Source of the DNA: Gemmatimonadota bacterium
GTDB lineage: Bacteria; Gemmatimonadota; Gemmatimonadetes; Gemmatimonadales; GWC2-71-9
Direction: 5' to 3'
Length of the DNA stretch: 13,220 bases
Assembly (NCBI GenBank): GCA_003222235.1
Contig: QHVD01000337.1
Location: forward strand, 1-13,220
Shown here: one piece after another, positions 12,571-13,220 of the stretch
Numbering within the stretch: the stretch's first letter is position 1
How the letters are laid out: each line of letters begins with the position of its first letter
Notes under the pieces: generated by a model
Seen by the model: the letters and a program-made list of their open reading frames with translations, nothing else
What the model was told of the DNA's origin: nothing
The model's database searches: none
Program-made: the position numbers and the translations under genes

Positions 12571-13220
12571 GGAGTCGTTTCTCCAGGAGGCGCCGCTCGG
12601 GGTCCTGGACGGCCAGCGCCAGCGCTCGGCGGTAGGCGGCGATCGCCTCGTCGCGCCGCCCGAGGCGACGTAACAGCTCGCCGCGCGCCGAGTGCGCAAG
12701 ATGATAGTCGCCCAGCTCGCCGCGCGCGAGAATGGCGTCTACGGCCGTGAGCCCGGCCTCCGGTCCGTCGCGCATGGCGACCGCGGCGGCGCGGTTCAGC
12801 TCCACCACGGGCGACGGCGCCAGCCGCAGCAGGACGTCGTACAGACCCACGATCTCCGCCCAGTCGGTGGCGGCGGGCGTCGCGGCCTCCGCGTGCACGG
12901 CGGCGATGGCGGCCTGCAACACATAGGGGCCGGCCCGGCGGGCGGCGAGGGCCCGCTCGACCAGCGCGACTCCCTCGGCGATCTGCCCGCGGTCCCACAG
13001 GGAGCGATCCTGATCGTCGAGCAGCACGATCTCTCCGTCCCGCGAGGTACGCGCGGCGCGGCGCGCGTCGTGGAGCAGCATCAACGCGAGAAGCCCGAGA
13101 ACTTCGGGATCGGGCAGCAGCTCGACCAGCAGCCGCCCCAACCGGATCGCCTCGGCGGAAAGATCGGGACGGGTCACTGCCGCGCCCGCGGACGCCGAGT
13201 AGCCCTCGTTGAACACGAGA
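12560..13220 (-). CDS. ECF sigma factor, ECF42-like, C-terminal part (runs off window)
   Basis: Only about the last 219 residues are present; the gene begins beyond the window edge, so the GTG near 13216 is an internal Val. The visible part starts LVFNEGYSAS, a hallmark following the sigma-4 region in ECF42-type factors, and continues with LGLLALMLLHDARRAAR, LLDDQDRSLWD, YVLQAAIAAVHAEA, SPVVELNRAAAVAM and a closing TPR-like helix pair YHLAHSARGELLRRLGRRDEAIAAYRRAL. This C-terminal extension is thought to control the sigma factor in place of an anti-sigma factor. Its stop overlaps the downstream ATG at 12570 and it heads the redox cluster, so it may drive it. DNA-binding regions sigma-2 and sigma-4 are outside the window. 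Confidence 0.9.
   Translation of the reverse strand, partial: LVFNEGYSASAGAAVTRPDLSAEAIRLGRLLVELLPDPEVLGLLALMLLHDARRAARTSRDGEIVLLDDQDRSLWDRGQIAEGVALVERALAARRAGPYVLQAAIAAVHAEAATPAATDWAEIVGLYDVLLRLAPSPVVELNRAAAVAMRDGPEAGLTAVDAILARGELGDYHLAHSARGELLRRLGRRDEAIAAYRRALALAVQDPERRLLEKRLHGL

Overview
The window is GC-rich bacterial DNA with no rRNA, tRNA, phage or transposase genes. Double-membrane export machinery (a TolC-type outer-membrane channel, a lipoprotein adaptor and an RND pump) points to a Gram-negative (diderm) bacterium. Very high GC, Ala/Arg-rich proteins and several promoter-like -10 boxes placed directly before start codons would suit Gemmatimonadota, Acidobacteriota or a similar soil or sediment lineage. 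That placement is inference, not something the sequence proves.

Layout. (1) 90-6278, plus strand: a tightly packed, translationally coupled tripartite efflux operon. An unknown secreted protein comes first, then a TolC-like channel, an RND adaptor lipoprotein and an RND permease with the proton-relay Asp pair and Lys intact. (2) 6347-6655, minus strand: an ArsR-family winged-helix regulator, convergent with the pump, read from an AT-rich TATAAT-rich island. (3) 6656-7105: a mostly non-coding stretch holding a possible remnant of a xanthine dehydrogenase-type gene and a short tandem repeat. (4) 7106-8984, plus strand: a secreted tetratricopeptide-repeat protein whose signal peptide is put out of frame by a perfect 16-bp tandem duplication. 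(5) 9055-9609: a DinB/YfiT-like putative metal-dependent protein with a promoter that suggests a leaderless message. (6) 9681-10440: two modular palindromic repeat elements built from CTGAAG-centred mini-palindromes, flanking a small membrane protein gene and a small unknown ORF. (7) 13220-10481, minus strand: a co-directional cluster of the C-terminal part of an ECF42-like sigma factor, a Dps mini-ferritin with a proline-rich N-terminal tail, a cytoplasmic DsbA-like thioredoxin-fold protein, a small unknown protein and a DoxX-family membrane protein.

How the genes work together. The first block should export a toxic or signalling compound across both membranes. The last block reads as a redox or oxidative-stress cluster: a dedicated sigma factor, iron/peroxide detoxification and DNA protection by Dps, a dithiol oxidoreductase and a DoxX membrane partner, with overlaps or short gaps between most genes. 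The most notable observations are the frame-breaking 16-bp duplication in the TPR gene, the two modular repeat elements, the redox cluster, and a TfoX-like N-terminal start that overlaps the sigma-factor stop and lies in frame with Dps.
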